64,000 nucleotides of DNA from an uncultured Chlorobiota bacterium (GTDB lineage Bacteria; Bacteroidota; Ignavibacteria; UBA10030; UBA6906). The stretch covers positions 62,001 through 126,000 of the forward strand of contig CAADGV010000005.1 of the NCBI GenBank assembly GCA_900696645.1, read 5' to 3'. Shown here one piece after another: positions 39,750 through 48,826 of this stretch. Every line of letters begins with the position of its first letter. Position 1 is the stretch's first letter. A program made the position numbers and the translations under genes. The notes beneath the pieces were generated by a model that worked only from the letters and a program-made list of their open reading frames with translations, had not been told where the DNA came from and did no database searches.

Positions 39750-39779
39750 GATTCAATAGCTTTTCTCTGGCATTGAATC
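39750..39779. promoter_or_regulatory. Inverted repeat in the dcd / aminotransferase divergent gap
   Basis: Perfect 8-bp arms GATTCAAT / ATTGAATC separated by 14 nt, about 50 nt before the aminotransferase start. It could be an operator for either divergent gene. A helix-turn-helix dimer site would usually have a shorter spacer. Confidence 0.3.
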
Positions 39780-39828
39780 TGCGTTCTCTTCAACGGTGAA
39801 ATCCATCCGAACTTCGAAGGAAGATATC

Positions 39829-41046
39829 ATGAGCATAAGCAAGCTTGCACGAGAAATAGCCCCGTCGCCGACGCTGGCGCTGAACGAAGAAGCGCGCATT
39901 CTTCGCGAGAAAGGCGAAGCTGTCGTTCACTTGGGGGCGGGCGAACCGAAGAACAAAGCGCCCATCAGCGCGATCCTCAGCTCGGCGGCAAAGCTGAACA
40001 CCGGCGACATCAAGTACACGCCGACCGAAGGAACAATGGGACTGCGCAAAGCCATCATCAAGTACACGGAAGAGAATTACGACCGCGTTGTTGCGCCGGA
40101 GAATGTTCTTGTCTCCGCGGGAGCGAAGCAGGCGTTGTACAACCTTCTCGTCACGCTCGTCAATCCGCAGGATGAAGTAATTGTGCTCGCACCGTATTGG
40201 GTGAGCTATCCGGAGATGATCAAGATGGTGTACGGCATTCCCGTCATCGTCACGCCGGAGGATGGCGGCTTCTATCCGCGCATGCAGGAGATCGAGCGGG
40301 CCGTCAGCTCGTACACAAAAGCAATTATCGTCAACAGTCCGAACAATCCCTCGGGCGTGATGTATCCCGAGTCGTTCATCGCGGAGATTGTCGCGTTCTG
40401 TGAACGCAAGGGTATTTATCTGATCATGGACGATATCTACCACAAGTTGGTGTTTGATGGAAAGACGAACATCTCCGCGTACAAATTCACCAACAAAGAT
40501 ACTGAGAACACGCGTGTCATCGTCATCAACGGCATTTCAAAACTCTACGGCATGACGGGCTTCCGCATCGGCTGGGCTATTGCGCCGAAGGCAATTACGG
40601 AGGTGCTCGCGAATGTGCAGTCGCAGACTGTCTCGTGCACATCACTTCTGTTGCAGGCTGCCGCGGAAGGCGCTCTCACCGGATTGCAGAGTCACGTTGA
40701 CACGCTTCGCATGACGCTTGAGAACAACCGCAACGTTATGATGCAGGAGCTGAAGTCGTTTAACGGCGTGAAGATTACAAAACCGGATGGCACATACTAC
40801 TGCCTGCCCGACTTCCGTGCATACAGCAATGATTCAGTCGGACTGTCGAAGTTCTTGCTGAAGAAAGCGCTTGTCGTGACGGTGCCGGGAAAAGAGTTTG
40901 GAATGGAAGGGCATTTGCGGCTGAGCTACGCAACGACAATCAAGGACGTGATGGAAGGCGTTGCCCGCATCAAGTGGGCACTCGACCCGACATCTCCCAA
41001 CGATATTTACATCGGCGAACGGAAACTGATACGGGATTGGCTATGA
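39829..41046 (+). CDS. Class I/II PLP-dependent aminotransferase
   Basis: A 405-residue aminotransferase of the aspartate/aromatic group. The PLP lysine is in SKLYGMTGFRIGWA, NSPNNPSG is the coenzyme-binding motif, and DDIYHKLVFDG matches the aspartate of the fold. The ATG at 39829 has GAAGGAAG 6 nt upstream, so it is preferred to the ORF-track start at 39796. The stop overlaps the start of the second PEPCK gene (ATGA), so the enzymes are made together. An oxaloacetate-forming transaminase would feed PEPCK directly. Confidence 0.93.
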   Translation: MSISKLAREIAPSPTLALNEEARILREKGEAVVHLGAGEPKNKAPISAILSSAAKLNTGDIKYTPTEGTMGLRKAIIKYTEENYDRVVAPENVLVSAGAKQALYNLLVTLVNPQDEVIVLAPYWVSYPEMIKMVYGIPVIVTPEDGGFYPRMQEIERAVSSYTKAIIVNSPNNPSGVMYPESFIAEIVAFCERKGIYLIMDDIYHKLVFDGKTNISAYKFTNKDTENTRVIVINGISKLYGMTGFRIGWAIAPKAITEVLANVQSQTVSCTSLLLQAAAEGALTGLQSHVDTLRMTLENNRNVMMQELKSFNGVKITKPDGTYYCLPDFRAYSNDSVGLSKFLLKKALVVTVPGKEFGMEGHLRLSYATTIKDVMEGVARIKWALDPTSPNDIYIGERKLIRDWL

Positions 41047-42683
41047 ACAACTTACTCAATATCGTCACACCAGCGCAAGCTGAAGCATCGGCACTCAAAA
41101 GCGACTACGGACTGGAAAACCACGGTCTCACAAACCTGCGCGTCGCGTACTGGAACCTCCCGACTGAAGCACTGTACGAAGAAATCACATTCCGCAAGGA
41201 AGCGAAGATTGCGCGACAAGGCCCGATTGTCGCCAACACGGGCAAGCATACTGCCCGCTCCGCTAACGACAAGTTCGTCGTGAAAGAGCCGACCACAGAG
41301 GAGAAAATCTGGTGGGGACAGTACAACCGCCCGATGAGTCCCGACAAGTTCAATGATCTCTACAATCGCCTGCAAGGATTTTTGCAGGGTAGGGATGTGT
41401 TCGTGCAGGACTGTTACGCTGGCGCCGACCCAAACTATCGCATGCCCATCAGGATGATTACCGAGCTTGCGTGGCACAGTCATTTCGTGCGGAATATGTT
41501 CATTCTGCCGAAGACGAATGAAGAATACCGGCGGCACGTCCCGGACTTCACGGTGATTTGCGCGCCGTCGTTCAAAGGCATTCCGCAGATTGATGGAACG
41601 GCAACCAACACGTTTATCGCCCTCAACTTCGCGCAGAAGCTTTGCATCATCGGCAACACGGCGTACGCAGGCGAAATCAAGAAATCGATCTTCACCATCC
41701 TCAACTTCCTCCTGCCGCTCGATGGTGTGATGCCGATGCACTGTTCGGCAAATATGGGGAAGGATGGCGATACGGCAATCTTTTTCGGACTCTCGGGGAC
41801 GGGAAAGACGACACTCTCCGCCGATCCGAATCGCGGACTCATCGGCGACGATGAACACGGCTGGAGCGATGAAGGCGTGTTCAATTTTGAAGGGGGATGC
41901 TACGCAAAAGTCATTCAATTGTCGCCGTCCGCCGAGCCGCAAATCTACGCTACTACAAGAATGTTCGGCACGATTCTCGAAAACGTTCCGTACGATCCGG
42001 TCACCCGCGTCATCGATCTCGATGATGAGTCCATCACTGAAAACACCCGCGCTTCGTATCCATTGGAGTTCATCAGTAACGCTGTGCCGGAGAAGATGGG
42101 CGGGCATCCGAAAAACATCATCTTGCTTACCTGCGACGCGTCCGGCGTCATGCCGCCGATTGCGAAACTGACTCCTGAGCAAACGATGTATCAATTCATC
42201 TCGGGCTACACATCGAAGATTGCCGGAACGGAAGTGGGCCTGGGCAAAGAACCGGAGATGACCTTCAGTGCGTGTTTCGGCGGGCCGTTCATGGTGCATC
42301 ATCCCTCCTTCTATGCCGATTTGCTGAAGCGGAAGATCTTGCGTCACGGCGTCAACTGCTGGCTGGTGAACACCGGCTGGATCGGCGGCCCGTACGGCAT
42401 CGGTAAACGCATCAGCATCAAGTACACGCGTGCGTTGCTCAATGCCGCATTGAGCGGCGAGTTGCTGAACGTGGAATACAAAACCGATCCGATCTTCGGT
42501 TTCCAGGTTCCCCAGCGCTGCGGCGATGTGCCGGTAAGCGTCCTGAATCCGGGCGAATCGTGGAGCAACAAGGATGATTACATGCGTCGTTACAAAGATC
42601 TCGCTTCACGATTCATCGAGAACTTCAAGAAGTTCGAGGAGGGTTGTCCGCCGGAAGTGATTGCAGCGGGACCGAAGAGGTAG
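41043..42683 (+). CDS. pckA: ATP-dependent phosphoenolpyruvate carboxykinase, copy 2
   Basis: A 546-residue PEPCK with the same active-site motifs as copy 1 ([50 protein letters not shown]) but a different overall sequence, so a diverged paralogue rather than a recent duplicate. It starts at ATG 41043, overlapping the aminotransferase stop; the ORF-track start at 40974 lies in the upstream gene. A partial copy of hairpin repeat family 1 follows 8 nt after the stop. Confidence 0.96.
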   Translation: MNNLLNIVTPAQAEASALKSDYGLENHGLTNLRVAYWNLPTEALYEEITFRKEAKIARQGPIVANTGKHTARSANDKFVVKEPTTEEKIWWGQYNRPMSPDKFNDLYNRLQGFLQGRDVFVQDCYAGADPNYRMPIRMITELAWHSHFVRNMFILPKTNEEYRRHVPDFTVICAPSFKGIPQIDGTATNTFIALNFAQKLCIIGNTAYAGEIKKSIFTILNFLLPLDGVMPMHCSANMGKDGDTAIFFGLSGTGKTTLSADPNRGLIGDDEHGWSDEGVFNFEGGCYAKVIQLSPSAEPQIYATTRMFGTILENVPYDPVTRVIDLDDESITENTRASYPLEFISNAVPEKMGGHPKNIILLTCDASGVMPPIAKLTPEQTMYQFISGYTSKIAGTEVGLGKEPEMTFSACFGGPFMVHHPSFYADLLKRKILRHGVNCWLVNTGWIGGPYGIGKRISIKYTRALLNAALSGELLNVEYKTDPIFGFQVPQRCGDVPVSVLNPGESWSNKDDYMRRYKDLASRFIENFKKFEEGCPPEVIAAGPKR

Positions 42684-42690
42684 AGATGTT

Positions 42691-42716
42691 TTTCATCCAC
42701 AAAGGACACGAAGGCG
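42691..42716. repeat. Hairpin repeat, family 1, partial copy D (3' of PEPCK-2)
   Basis: A single arm, TTTCATCCACAAAGGACACGAAGG, with the family units CACAAAGG and CACGAAGG. It begins 8 nt after the PEPCK-2 stop. No opposite arm follows. Confidence 0.55.
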
Positions 42717-42782
42717 GGGATTGTACTTCAACCGGCTTGTCACGCAGTCGGAGACGCAGCAGAAGCGCCTGAGCTTCTCACT

Positions 42783-45212
42783 CTACAATCCCCACCAATA
42801 ACTCATCTTCAACAACACGGCATTATCATGCGGCAGTTTGAAGATGCCGCGAAACCGCGGGCCGAAGTCGTTGGTGTAGTTGCCGGAATCATCCGCACGG
42901 CTTTGGGTCCAGACAAGATAAATGGTGCTGCCCGGCAGGAACTCCCAACGCAACAGCAGGTTGGCGTCAAAGATCGCGTAGTTGAAATCGTACGTATTCG
43001 GAGTTGTGTAGGGGGTAAGACTGCTGCCTCCGGTCATGAGCCGGAAGTTGTTGTAGCGCCCACGCGCTAACAGAACCTGCGTATAAAACTGCAACGATAC
43101 TGTTCGGGTGAACGTGACGATGCCGCGCAGAGCGAAATCGATCTCATCTACATCTCTATCACCAAAGAGACTGCGCCCGCCAACCGGAACAATTCTGCCG
43201 CCGCTCAGTACTCCCGTTTCCTCCGATCGGGTCTTCTCGAAATAGAAGAGGGGCGTGAGTTCGATGTTCGAGGCCGGGCGAATCGTAACACCAATGAGCG
43301 TGCTGATGCTCTTCTTCTCTTTCTCATCAAATCTGAAATCCGTTGTCATCGAAACAGAAACCGGCTGGCGCTCATCTGTTTGTATCTGCGCTTGAAGCGA
43401 GTAATCGAGGGGACGAAGATAGAGGCCGAGAATCCCCCGCTCAGAATCGCTGTATGCCCGGTCGTTGAGAACAAAGCGAAATGTTGACTTCCAGAAATTC
43501 GTCCAGTCTGCCGAGAACGACAAGTCGACCTGCGAAAGCGTACGTACGCCGTCCCAGTTCCATTTTGCTTCGGGAACAAGCGAGAACGAATAGCGACGGA
43601 ACGGCTCTTCTGCCCTGTTTTCCCGGTATAGAATCTGCACATATCCGCCGTGATACCGCGGCTGTGCAAAGAAGCCGAGATCGTTACTGTTAAAGTTGGC
43701 GCTAAAGAAATTGTACGACGCCGTGTAGTACCAGTGCCGCGCAGCGATGCGCGAAAACAGCAATCGTCCGGCGCTGCCATCGGGATTGGTACGGGTGCCG
43801 GAAGAATGCGTGCCAGCTATATATCCGTCAAGCGTGTACGAACCGTCATCGAAGCGCAGATTCCAGTCAGCGCCGCCACTGAACGCAGGTTTCATTTGAT
43901 TGCGAGCAGCAACTGTTCCGATTCCGCCTACCCATGAGTTGCTGCCGAATTCCTGTTTTACGCGTACAACATTATAGGTACCTTTCGGTTCGGTACGAAT
44001 CTTTGATTCTCTGCCTGCGCTATCCAGCACAACCGCATTCTCTTCGTCGGTGGCAGTGGCAAGAACGCCAAGCGAGAAACCGGATTCCGTGTGTCCGGTT
44101 ACTTTTGCTGCCCCGAGAATAGTTGTGATGTGAGGATTGTCTTTGATCGATCCTCCGGGCGGAGCCGCAACAAACGGAGAAAGAAAAGGCCTCTGCCCGA
44201 TCCTGCGCGAGTAGAACAACGTGAGCGGCGTATTATCCACCGAGTTGCCAAATGTAAACAGCTGCGCTCCTTCAATGAAGAAGGGACGTTTCTCGGGATA
44301 GTACGTTTCGAAGACAGTCAGATTGAGGATCGATTGATCCACCTCCACCTGCCCGAAGTCGGGATTGATTGCCGCGTCGAGCGTAAAGTTGCGGCTGAGT
44401 CCGTACTTCACGTCAAGTCCGGCATGCGCCGCTTGATCAGATCTGTACGGACGATATGACGCTTCCGTTTCGAATGAGGCCGTTGCGGAAACGTACGGGA
44501 TGATACTCAGGTTCAACGGTGGCGTGATAGCGCGGATGCCTTCCACATATCCCCATTTTGCAATCATCAGCCGTTCGGTGCTCGGTACCATAACCCATTC
44601 GATGGTTTCGCGCTTCCGGCTGATGTAACGCCGGAAGTTGATCCCCCATTTATAGTCTTCATCCTGCGGAGAAAACCGGATTGCGTTGTACGGAATCTCA
44701 AACTCCGCCGACCAGCCTTCACGATGCCGCGCCGTCCGGACGCGCCACACGGCATCGTAGTTCAAATCATACGCGTTACCATCCTGCGAAAGAAATCCGT
44801 CACTCTGCACACCTGTAACATTTGCCGAAAACACAAACGCCGTTTGCCTGTCGTTATACGAATCGATTTGCACAGTGAACCGGTCCGCCTCCGAGGTCCG
44901 GTCCCGGCGCGTCAGTTGTGATACAATCCCGTGCGGATTGCTGTCGTAGCAAATCACCCCGACATAAATTGCTTTGTCGTCGTAAAGAATGCGGACGGAG
45001 GTTCTTTCTGTTGGGGGATTGCCCTCAAGAGGATAGAATTGTGTGAAATCTTCCGCAGGTATTGCGGCGTGCCATTGACGTTCGTGCAGTAATCCGTCGA
45101 GCGTCAAAGGACTTTCAAGGCGGGCCGCCTTGATCACCTTTTCTGAGTCAGCCCACAACGCGGGTGAAACCAGAAACACATATGCAAGCAGAAATCCCCC
45201 GGCGTAACGCAT
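42783..45212 (-). CDS. Outer-membrane DUF5916 protein with N-terminal carbohydrate-binding-like domain
   Basis: An 809-residue protein with a signal peptide. Residues 25-220 are the CBM9-like N-terminal domain typical of DUF5916 (LDGLLHERQWHAAIPAEDF, DDKAIYVGVICYDSNP, WSAEFEIPYNAIRF). The rest is a beta-rich barrel with alternating aromatic patterns ending in KMSYWWGL, a usual outer-membrane C-terminus. The family is common in Bacteroidota and relatives; its function is unknown but is probably uptake or binding at the outer membrane. Confidence 0.88.
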   Translation of the reverse strand: MRYAGGFLLAYVFLVSPALWADSEKVIKAARLESPLTLDGLLHERQWHAAIPAEDFTQFYPLEGNPPTERTSVRILYDDKAIYVGVICYDSNPHGIVSQLTRRDRTSEADRFTVQIDSYNDRQTAFVFSANVTGVQSDGFLSQDGNAYDLNYDAVWRVRTARHREGWSAEFEIPYNAIRFSPQDEDYKWGINFRRYISRKRETIEWVMVPSTERLMIAKWGYVEGIRAITPPLNLSIIPYVSATASFETEASYRPYRSDQAAHAGLDVKYGLSRNFTLDAAINPDFGQVEVDQSILNLTVFETYYPEKRPFFIEGAQLFTFGNSVDNTPLTLFYSRRIGQRPFLSPFVAAPPGGSIKDNPHITTILGAAKVTGHTESGFSLGVLATATDEENAVVLDSAGRESKIRTEPKGTYNVVRVKQEFGSNSWVGGIGTVAARNQMKPAFSGGADWNLRFDDGSYTLDGYIAGTHSSGTRTNPDGSAGRLLFSRIAARHWYYTASYNFFSANFNSNDLGFFAQPRYHGGYVQILYRENRAEEPFRRYSFSLVPEAKWNWDGVRTLSQVDLSFSADWTNFWKSTFRFVLNDRAYSDSERGILGLYLRPLDYSLQAQIQTDERQPVSVSMTTDFRFDEKEKKSISTLIGVTIRPASNIELTPLFYFEKTRSEETGVLSGGRIVPVGGRSLFGDRDVDEIDFALRGIVTFTRTVSLQFYTQVLLARGRYNNFRLMTGGSSLTPYTTPNTYDFNYAIFDANLLLRWEFLPGSTIYLVWTQSRADDSGNYTNDFGPRFRGIFKLPHDNAVLLKMSYWWGL

Positions 45213-45343
45213 GCGGGTTGCAATTTGAGTGGATGGATACGATCCGGTACTCGTTCAAGATAGCCTTCCATTCGCAGAAAATCAACGAACTCCCGACTGA
45301 TATGTGACAAGGGTTACACAGGAAGTAATTGCATCGAGCGGGT

Positions 45344-46762
45344 TTACAACCTCTCCAGCCGAACAACATTCTCAATATGGTAGGTGTGAGGGAACATATC
45401 AACCGGCTGGACTTCGGTAATTCGGTAGGCGTTTGCCATCAACTTGATGTCGCGGGCTTGCGTTGTCGGATTGCAGCTAACGTAGACGATTCGTTCGGGC
45501 TTCATTGCCATCACCTCGCTCACCACTTTCTCATGCATACCTGCGCGAGGCGGATCGATAATCATCACATCGGGCAGGGAATGGTTGGTGAGCCAGGCTG
45601 CATCTTTTGTCAATCGATCTTTCAAATCCCCCAACACAAACGTACAGTTCTTGACTCCGTTGGCAACCGCGTTTCGTTTTGCATCGTCGACGGCAGTTTC
45701 GACATTCTCCACTCCAACAACTTCTTTCACGTCATCAGCAATATGCAGCGCAATCGTGCCTGTGCCTGAATACAGATCAAACACAACATCCTCGGACTTG
45801 AGACCGGCCATCCGTTTGGCGACATCATACAGTCGCCCGGCCTGCTTTGTGTTTGTCTGGAAGAATGAGTTGGCAGAGACGCGATACTTGCGTTTTCCAA
45901 TCATCTCAGTAATATAGCCGTGGCCATGATACACTTTTTCACAATCGCCGATAGCGACAAGATTCTTGCGCTGCGTGATGTTGTTGATGATGGTGGTGAT
46001 AGATGGAATCTCCTCCAGCAGCAACGAGCAAAGAGATGAGATCAACACGGGGTTGTCGTCGGAGGTGACGATATTCACCATCAACTCATTCGTGGATGCA
46101 CTTTGACGAATAACAAGATTGCGAAGATATCCGGTATGCGTAAATGTAGAATAGATGGAAAGCTGCCGCTCAATGCAGAATCGGCGGACGGCATTCACAA
46201 TACGAACGCTTTCTTCCGACTGCAGATAACATTCTTCAAGGTCGAGAACCTTTTGATACAATCCGGCGGGGTGCATACCGAGCGCGAATGCCGGAACCGT
46301 CTCAGAATGCAAGATCCTGGTCTCAAATTCGTCCTTCGGAAGCCATTTCTCTCCAAAGGAAAACTCCATTTTGTTCCGGTAGAAGTAGATATTCTCCGAA
46401 CCGATCGCAGGGTTCACAGCTATGTCTTTGAATCCGCCTATTCGCTCAAAAGCATCAACAACATGCTGTCGCTTGAACTCGAGTTGCGCCTGATAGTCAA
46501 CATGCTGCCACTTACAACCGCCGCAGATGCCGAAATATCTGCAGCGGGGCTCAACGCGCAACGGAGACTTTTTAAGAACCTCAACAACTTCAGCTTCAAG
46601 AAATTGCTTTTTGATTTTCGTCAGCTTCACGCGTACATCATCGCCCGGCACGCCGCCCTGAATAAACACCACAAGTCCGTCATGTCGGGCAATAGACTTG
46701 CCTTCGAAGGCAAAGGAATCCAACGTGAGGGTAAGTTCTTCGCCGCGCCGGAATTGACTCAA
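45344..46762 (-). CDS. rlmD: 23S rRNA (uracil-C5)-methyltransferase, RlmD/RumA family
   Basis: A 472-residue enzyme. An N-terminal TRAM domain is followed by the iron-sulfur cysteines in CRYFGICGGCKWQHV, the SAM site VFDLYSGTGTIALHIAD, the DPPRAGMH motif and the catalytic cysteine in YVSCNPTT. It makes 5-methyluridine in 23S rRNA. The start is a TTG overlapping the ABC-F stop as TTGA, with GGGGAG upstream, so the two genes are coupled. Confidence 0.92.
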   Translation of the reverse strand: MSQFRRGEELTLTLDSFAFEGKSIARHDGLVVFIQGGVPGDDVRVKLTKIKKQFLEAEVVEVLKKSPLRVEPRCRYFGICGGCKWQHVDYQAQLEFKRQHVVDAFERIGGFKDIAVNPAIGSENIYFYRNKMEFSFGEKWLPKDEFETRILHSETVPAFALGMHPAGLYQKVLDLEECYLQSEESVRIVNAVRRFCIERQLSIYSTFTHTGYLRNLVIRQSASTNELMVNIVTSDDNPVLISSLCSLLLEEIPSITTIINNITQRKNLVAIGDCEKVYHGHGYITEMIGKRKYRVSANSFFQTNTKQAGRLYDVAKRMAGLKSEDVVFDLYSGTGTIALHIADDVKEVVGVENVETAVDDAKRNAVANGVKNCTFVLGDLKDRLTKDAAWLTNHSLPDVMIIDPPRAGMHEKVVSEVMAMKPERIVYVSCNPTTQARDIKLMANAYRITEVQPVDMFPHTYHIENVVRLERL

Positions 46763-48717
46763 ACGTTCATCTCCCCGCTCACGCGTTCCAATTCCTTCGT
46801 CAACTCACCCCACCTGAAGTAGACGCTCTGCAGTTCGGCCTCCAGATTCTTGTATTGCTCGGTCACGGCCTTCACCTTCTCGCCATCTTTGTAGAAATCG
46901 GGATGCCCCATCAGTTCTTCAATCTCACGCTTCCGCGATTCCTTTTGCTCGATTTCCTTTTCCATTTTCGCAATCTTCTCTTTAATGGGCTTTGTGATTT
47001 TGTAACGGCGTTGGCGTTGCTCAGCTTCGAGACGCTTGCGTTCTTTCTCGGAAAGCTGCGACTCTTCCTTCTTTGCGGACGCCGAAACTTTTGCCGTTGA
47101 TGCGGCAAGTTCTTTCTGCTTGGAATAGATATAGTCGCTGACGTTGCCGGAAAAAATGCGAATTCTTCCCTTCGAAAATTCCGCCACCTTATTCACAATC
47201 GGATCAAGAAAATGACGATCGTGTGAAACGATGATGTAGCTTCCTTCAAAATTCATCAACGCCTGTTGCATTACGGCTTTCGAGCGCATATCGAGATGAT
47301 TGGTCGGCTCGTCCATGACAATCAGATTACAGGGTTGCAGCAACATTTTAGCGAGTGCCAGACGGCTTTTCTCGCCGCCTGATAGAACGGCGACTTTCTT
47401 GAACACATCATCGCCGCGAAAGAGAAAACAGCCGAGCAGGTTGCGCAACGATTTTCGTATCTCGCCAACCGCAACCTCATCCACCGTTCCCAGCACATCA
47501 TTGTTCGGGTTCAATTCATCCGCCTGATGCTGGGCAAAATAGGAGAGTATAACATTGTGCCCCAGCTTTCGTTCGCCGCCTTCAAACGGTTCGACGCCGG
47601 CAATGATTCTGGAAAGAGTGGACTTTCCCGCGCCGTTCACACCCACAAATGCAATCCGGTCGCCGCGATCAATGTCGAAATCGATGCCGTCAAAAATGCG
47701 TTTATTGCCGTAGCTTTTGTGCAGATTTCTGATTTCCAGCACGGATCGTCCGCTTGACGGTGCGGGAGGAAATTTGAAATGAATGCCGCCCTCTTCATCT
47801 TCAATCTCCACCAGATCCATTTTCTCCAACATCTTGACCCGGCTCTGAACCTGCCGCGCCTTCGTTGCCTTGTAGCGGAAGCGCTCGATGAAGCGTTCTG
47901 TCTGCTTGATCTGTTGTTGCTGATTTTTGTAGGCGGCCAGCGTCAACTGCTTGCGTTCTTCCTTCTCTTCAAGATAGAAAGAGAAGTTGCCCGCGTATTC
48001 GGTAAGATTGCCAAGACTTAACTCGTACGTCTTCGTCGTCATGTTGTCGAGGAAGCGTCGATCATGCGAGACGATCATCACGGCTCCTTCGTACGATTGC
48101 AGATATTCTTCCAGCCACTGCAACGAATCGAGGTCGAGGTGGTTTGTCGGCTCGTCAAGCAGTAGTAGTGAGGGTTGTGTGAGAAGGAGTTTCGCCAGGG
48201 CGATACGCATCTGCCACCCGCCGCTGAACTCGTCCGTTTGACGATCCAGATCCTCGACGGAGAAGCCAAGGCCGAGCAGCACTTTTTCGATCTTCGCTTT
48301 CATGCGGAACGCGTCGCTGTCTTCCAGTTTGTGTTGCAGTTCGCCGTAGAGTTCCAGCAGCTCATGAAATTCTTCACTGTGATGGTCGGTCACTTCACCC
48401 ATCCGGCGATGGACTTGTTCGAGACGCTGTTGTGCCTCCAACACATCGGCGAACGCCGTTTCCGCTTCCTTGTACAGCGTGCGCCCTTCGACATGCATCC
48501 CCTCTTGCGGCAGGTAACCGACTGTCACATACTTTGCTTTCGCAATCTCGCCTTTGTCGGGCGAGGCTTGGCCGATAAACATGCGGAGCAATGTGGTTTT
48601 TCCCGTACCATTCGAACCGACAAGTCCGATCCGATCATGCGTGCCAATACGAAAAGACACATCCTTGAAGAGTATTTTGCTGCCGTATTGGAGTGATATG
48701 TTGACTGCGGAGATCAT
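46759..48717 (-). CDS. ABC-F family ATPase (Uup/YbiT-like)
   Basis: A 652-residue ABC-F protein with two ATPase domains. Walker A motifs are GSNGTGKTTLL and GVNGAGKSTLS, with the signature FSGGWQMRIALAKLL and LSGGEKSRLALAKML. A charged linker joins the domains and the C-terminus is a coiled coil. ABC-F proteins act at the ribosome in translation, sometimes with antibiotic protection; this copy shows no special resistance feature. Cotranscribed with rlmD, it supports a ribosome-related pair. Confidence 0.94.
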   Translation of the reverse strand: MISAVNISLQYGSKILFKDVSFRIGTHDRIGLVGSNGTGKTTLLRMFIGQASPDKGEIAKAKYVTVGYLPQEGMHVEGRTLYKEAETAFADVLEAQQRLEQVHRRMGEVTDHHSEEFHELLELYGELQHKLEDSDAFRMKAKIEKVLLGLGFSVEDLDRQTDEFSGGWQMRIALAKLLLTQPSLLLLDEPTNHLDLDSLQWLEEYLQSYEGAVMIVSHDRRFLDNMTTKTYELSLGNLTEYAGNFSFYLEEKEERKQLTLAAYKNQQQQIKQTERFIERFRYKATKARQVQSRVKMLEKMDLVEIEDEEGGIHFKFPPAPSSGRSVLEIRNLHKSYGNKRIFDGIDFDIDRGDRIAFVGVNGAGKSTLSRIIAGVEPFEGGERKLGHNVILSYFAQHQADELNPNNDVLGTVDEVAVGEIRKSLRNLLGCFLFRGDDVFKKVAVLSGGEKSRLALAKMLLQPCNLIVMDEPTNHLDMRSKAVMQQALMNFEGSYIIVSHDRHFLDPIVNKVAEFSKGRIRIFSGNVSDYIYSKQKELAASTAKVSASAKKEESQLSEKERKRLEAEQRQRRYKITKPIKEKIAKMEKEIEQKESRKREIEELMGHPDFYKDGEKVKAVTEQYKNLEAELQSVYFRWGELTKELERVSGEMNV

Positions 48718-48826
48718 CGGGAGGTAATATACTCAAATCGGGTGAGCGGGAGAAGCATGACCGCGTGACATGATCAGGCGATGTGAATCGCAGAAAGCGA
48801 TTCTGAAACGGAAGAAGAGACGTTTG

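Noticed and set aside
41052-42347. 431-residue minus-strand ORF opposite the second PEPCK gene
   Set aside because: Shadow of a strongly conserved gene; composition follows codon positions of the sense strand.
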